From the NCBI GenBank assembly GCA_027084145.1, contig JALWLM010000167.1:1-21815 (forward strand): a DNA stretch of 21,815 nt. Direction: 5' to 3'. The translations under genes were made by a program, and so were the position numbers. Below, in pieces: positions 21,596 through 21,815 of this stretch. How positions within the stretch are numbered: position 1 is the first letter of the stretch; each line of letters begins with the position of its first letter. The notes beneath the pieces were generated by a model. The model saw only the letters and a list, made by a program, of their open reading frames with translations, was not told where the DNA came from and did not search any database. The stretch is from Crocinitomicaceae bacterium. GTDB lineage: Bacteria > Bacteroidota > Bacteroidia > Flavobacteriales_D > Crocinitomicaceae.

Positions 21596-21815
21596 TTAGT
21601 ATTGATTAAATGAACTAGCAAAATGATATAGAAATATTAAAAGCCCCATGTAAAAATATAATTTAAAAAAAATAAATTCTCCTTGATTTTGTCTAAGAAT
21701 ATACTCTTTATAAAAAGGATATACCAAAATTAAAATATAAATTACACTGACTGTCGTTTTTACATCTAATAATAACGAAGGGCTTATCAAATAACAAATC
21801 AAAGAAAATAAGAAC
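21596..21815 (-). CDS. Partial membrane protein (C-terminal end; continues beyond right edge)
   Basis: The frame ending at 21596 is open to the last base of the window, about 73 codons. A TTG at 21802 could start a 68-residue protein, but because codons before it stay open (FLFSLICYLI) this is more likely the end of a larger gene. It is very hydrophobic, with three probable membrane segments (LISPSLLLDVKTTVSVIYIL, then ILVYPFYKEYIL, then YFYMGLLIFLYHFASS). No family is recognisable. Confidence 0.45.
   Translation of the reverse strand, partial: FLFSLICYLISPSLLLDVKTTVSVIYILILVYPFYKEYILRQNQGEFIFFKLYFYMGLLIFLYHFASSFNQY

Noticed and set aside
1..21815. CRISPR array, diversity-generating retroelement or tRNA genes
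   Set aside because: No regularly spaced repeats, no reverse transcriptase or template repeat near the fibre gene, and no tRNA-like cloverleaf were seen.

Overview
The window is most of the structural half of a Mu-like (transposable, contractile-tailed) prophage, about 1-18.46 kb, followed by about 3.3 kb of flanking host DNA. The host is probably a member of the Bacteroidota. The DNA is AT-rich, genes lack clear Shine-Dalgarno sites, promoter-like TAnnTTTG boxes occur, and the host flank encodes a protein with a type IX secretion C-terminal sorting domain plus an IS481-type element. The phage proteins (DUF935 portal, MuF, DUF1320, DUF2586-like sheath, gp45/46/47/48-like baseplate) follow Mu functional order, but the layout is unusual.

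Layout. (1) Minus strand, 6633 down to 1: small terminase, large terminase, DUF1320/gp36-like protein, a portal-MuF-nuclease fusion, a possible tail terminator, a Mu gpG/Phage_tail_S-like tail completion protein and the N-terminus of the tape measure protein, which runs off the left edge. In the only sizeable gap of this cluster (1530-1642) sits a candidate structured RNA on the opposite (+) strand, with its own promoter-like box and U-tract terminator. (2) 6634-6764: divergent promoter region with an AT-rich palindrome. (3) Plus strand, 6765 to 18307: ClpP-type prohead protease fused to a scaffold-like C-terminus, major capsid protein, small acidic protein, a hairpin terminator/attenuator, tail sheath, tail tube, tail-assembly chaperone with a textbook -1 frameshift signal, the baseplate module (N-like, hub, spike, gp25-like wedge, LysM, J-like, I-like) with two small membrane proteins inside it, a tail-fibre-like protein and a D12-class adenine methyltransferase. 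(4) 18338-18470: strong terminator, then short direct repeats that I read as transposase-binding sites at the phage right end. (5) Host flank: a 385-bp internally deleted IS481-family remnant, a decayed intergenic stretch, a secreted YCF48/BNR-like protein with a T9SS tail, a secreted WG-repeat protein and a partial membrane protein.

The two arms together build the virion. The leftward arm supplies packaging motor, portal and head-tail closure. The rightward arm supplies capsid, tail tube/sheath and baseplate. The methyltransferase at the far right occupies the position held by the DNA-modification gene mom in Mu. Transposase, repressor and endolysin genes are not in the window and presumably lie to the left. 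The points most worth a second look are the antisense structured RNA, the C-terminal nuclease on the portal-MuF protein, the displacement of the tape measure gene from its chaperone, and the candidate phage right end.
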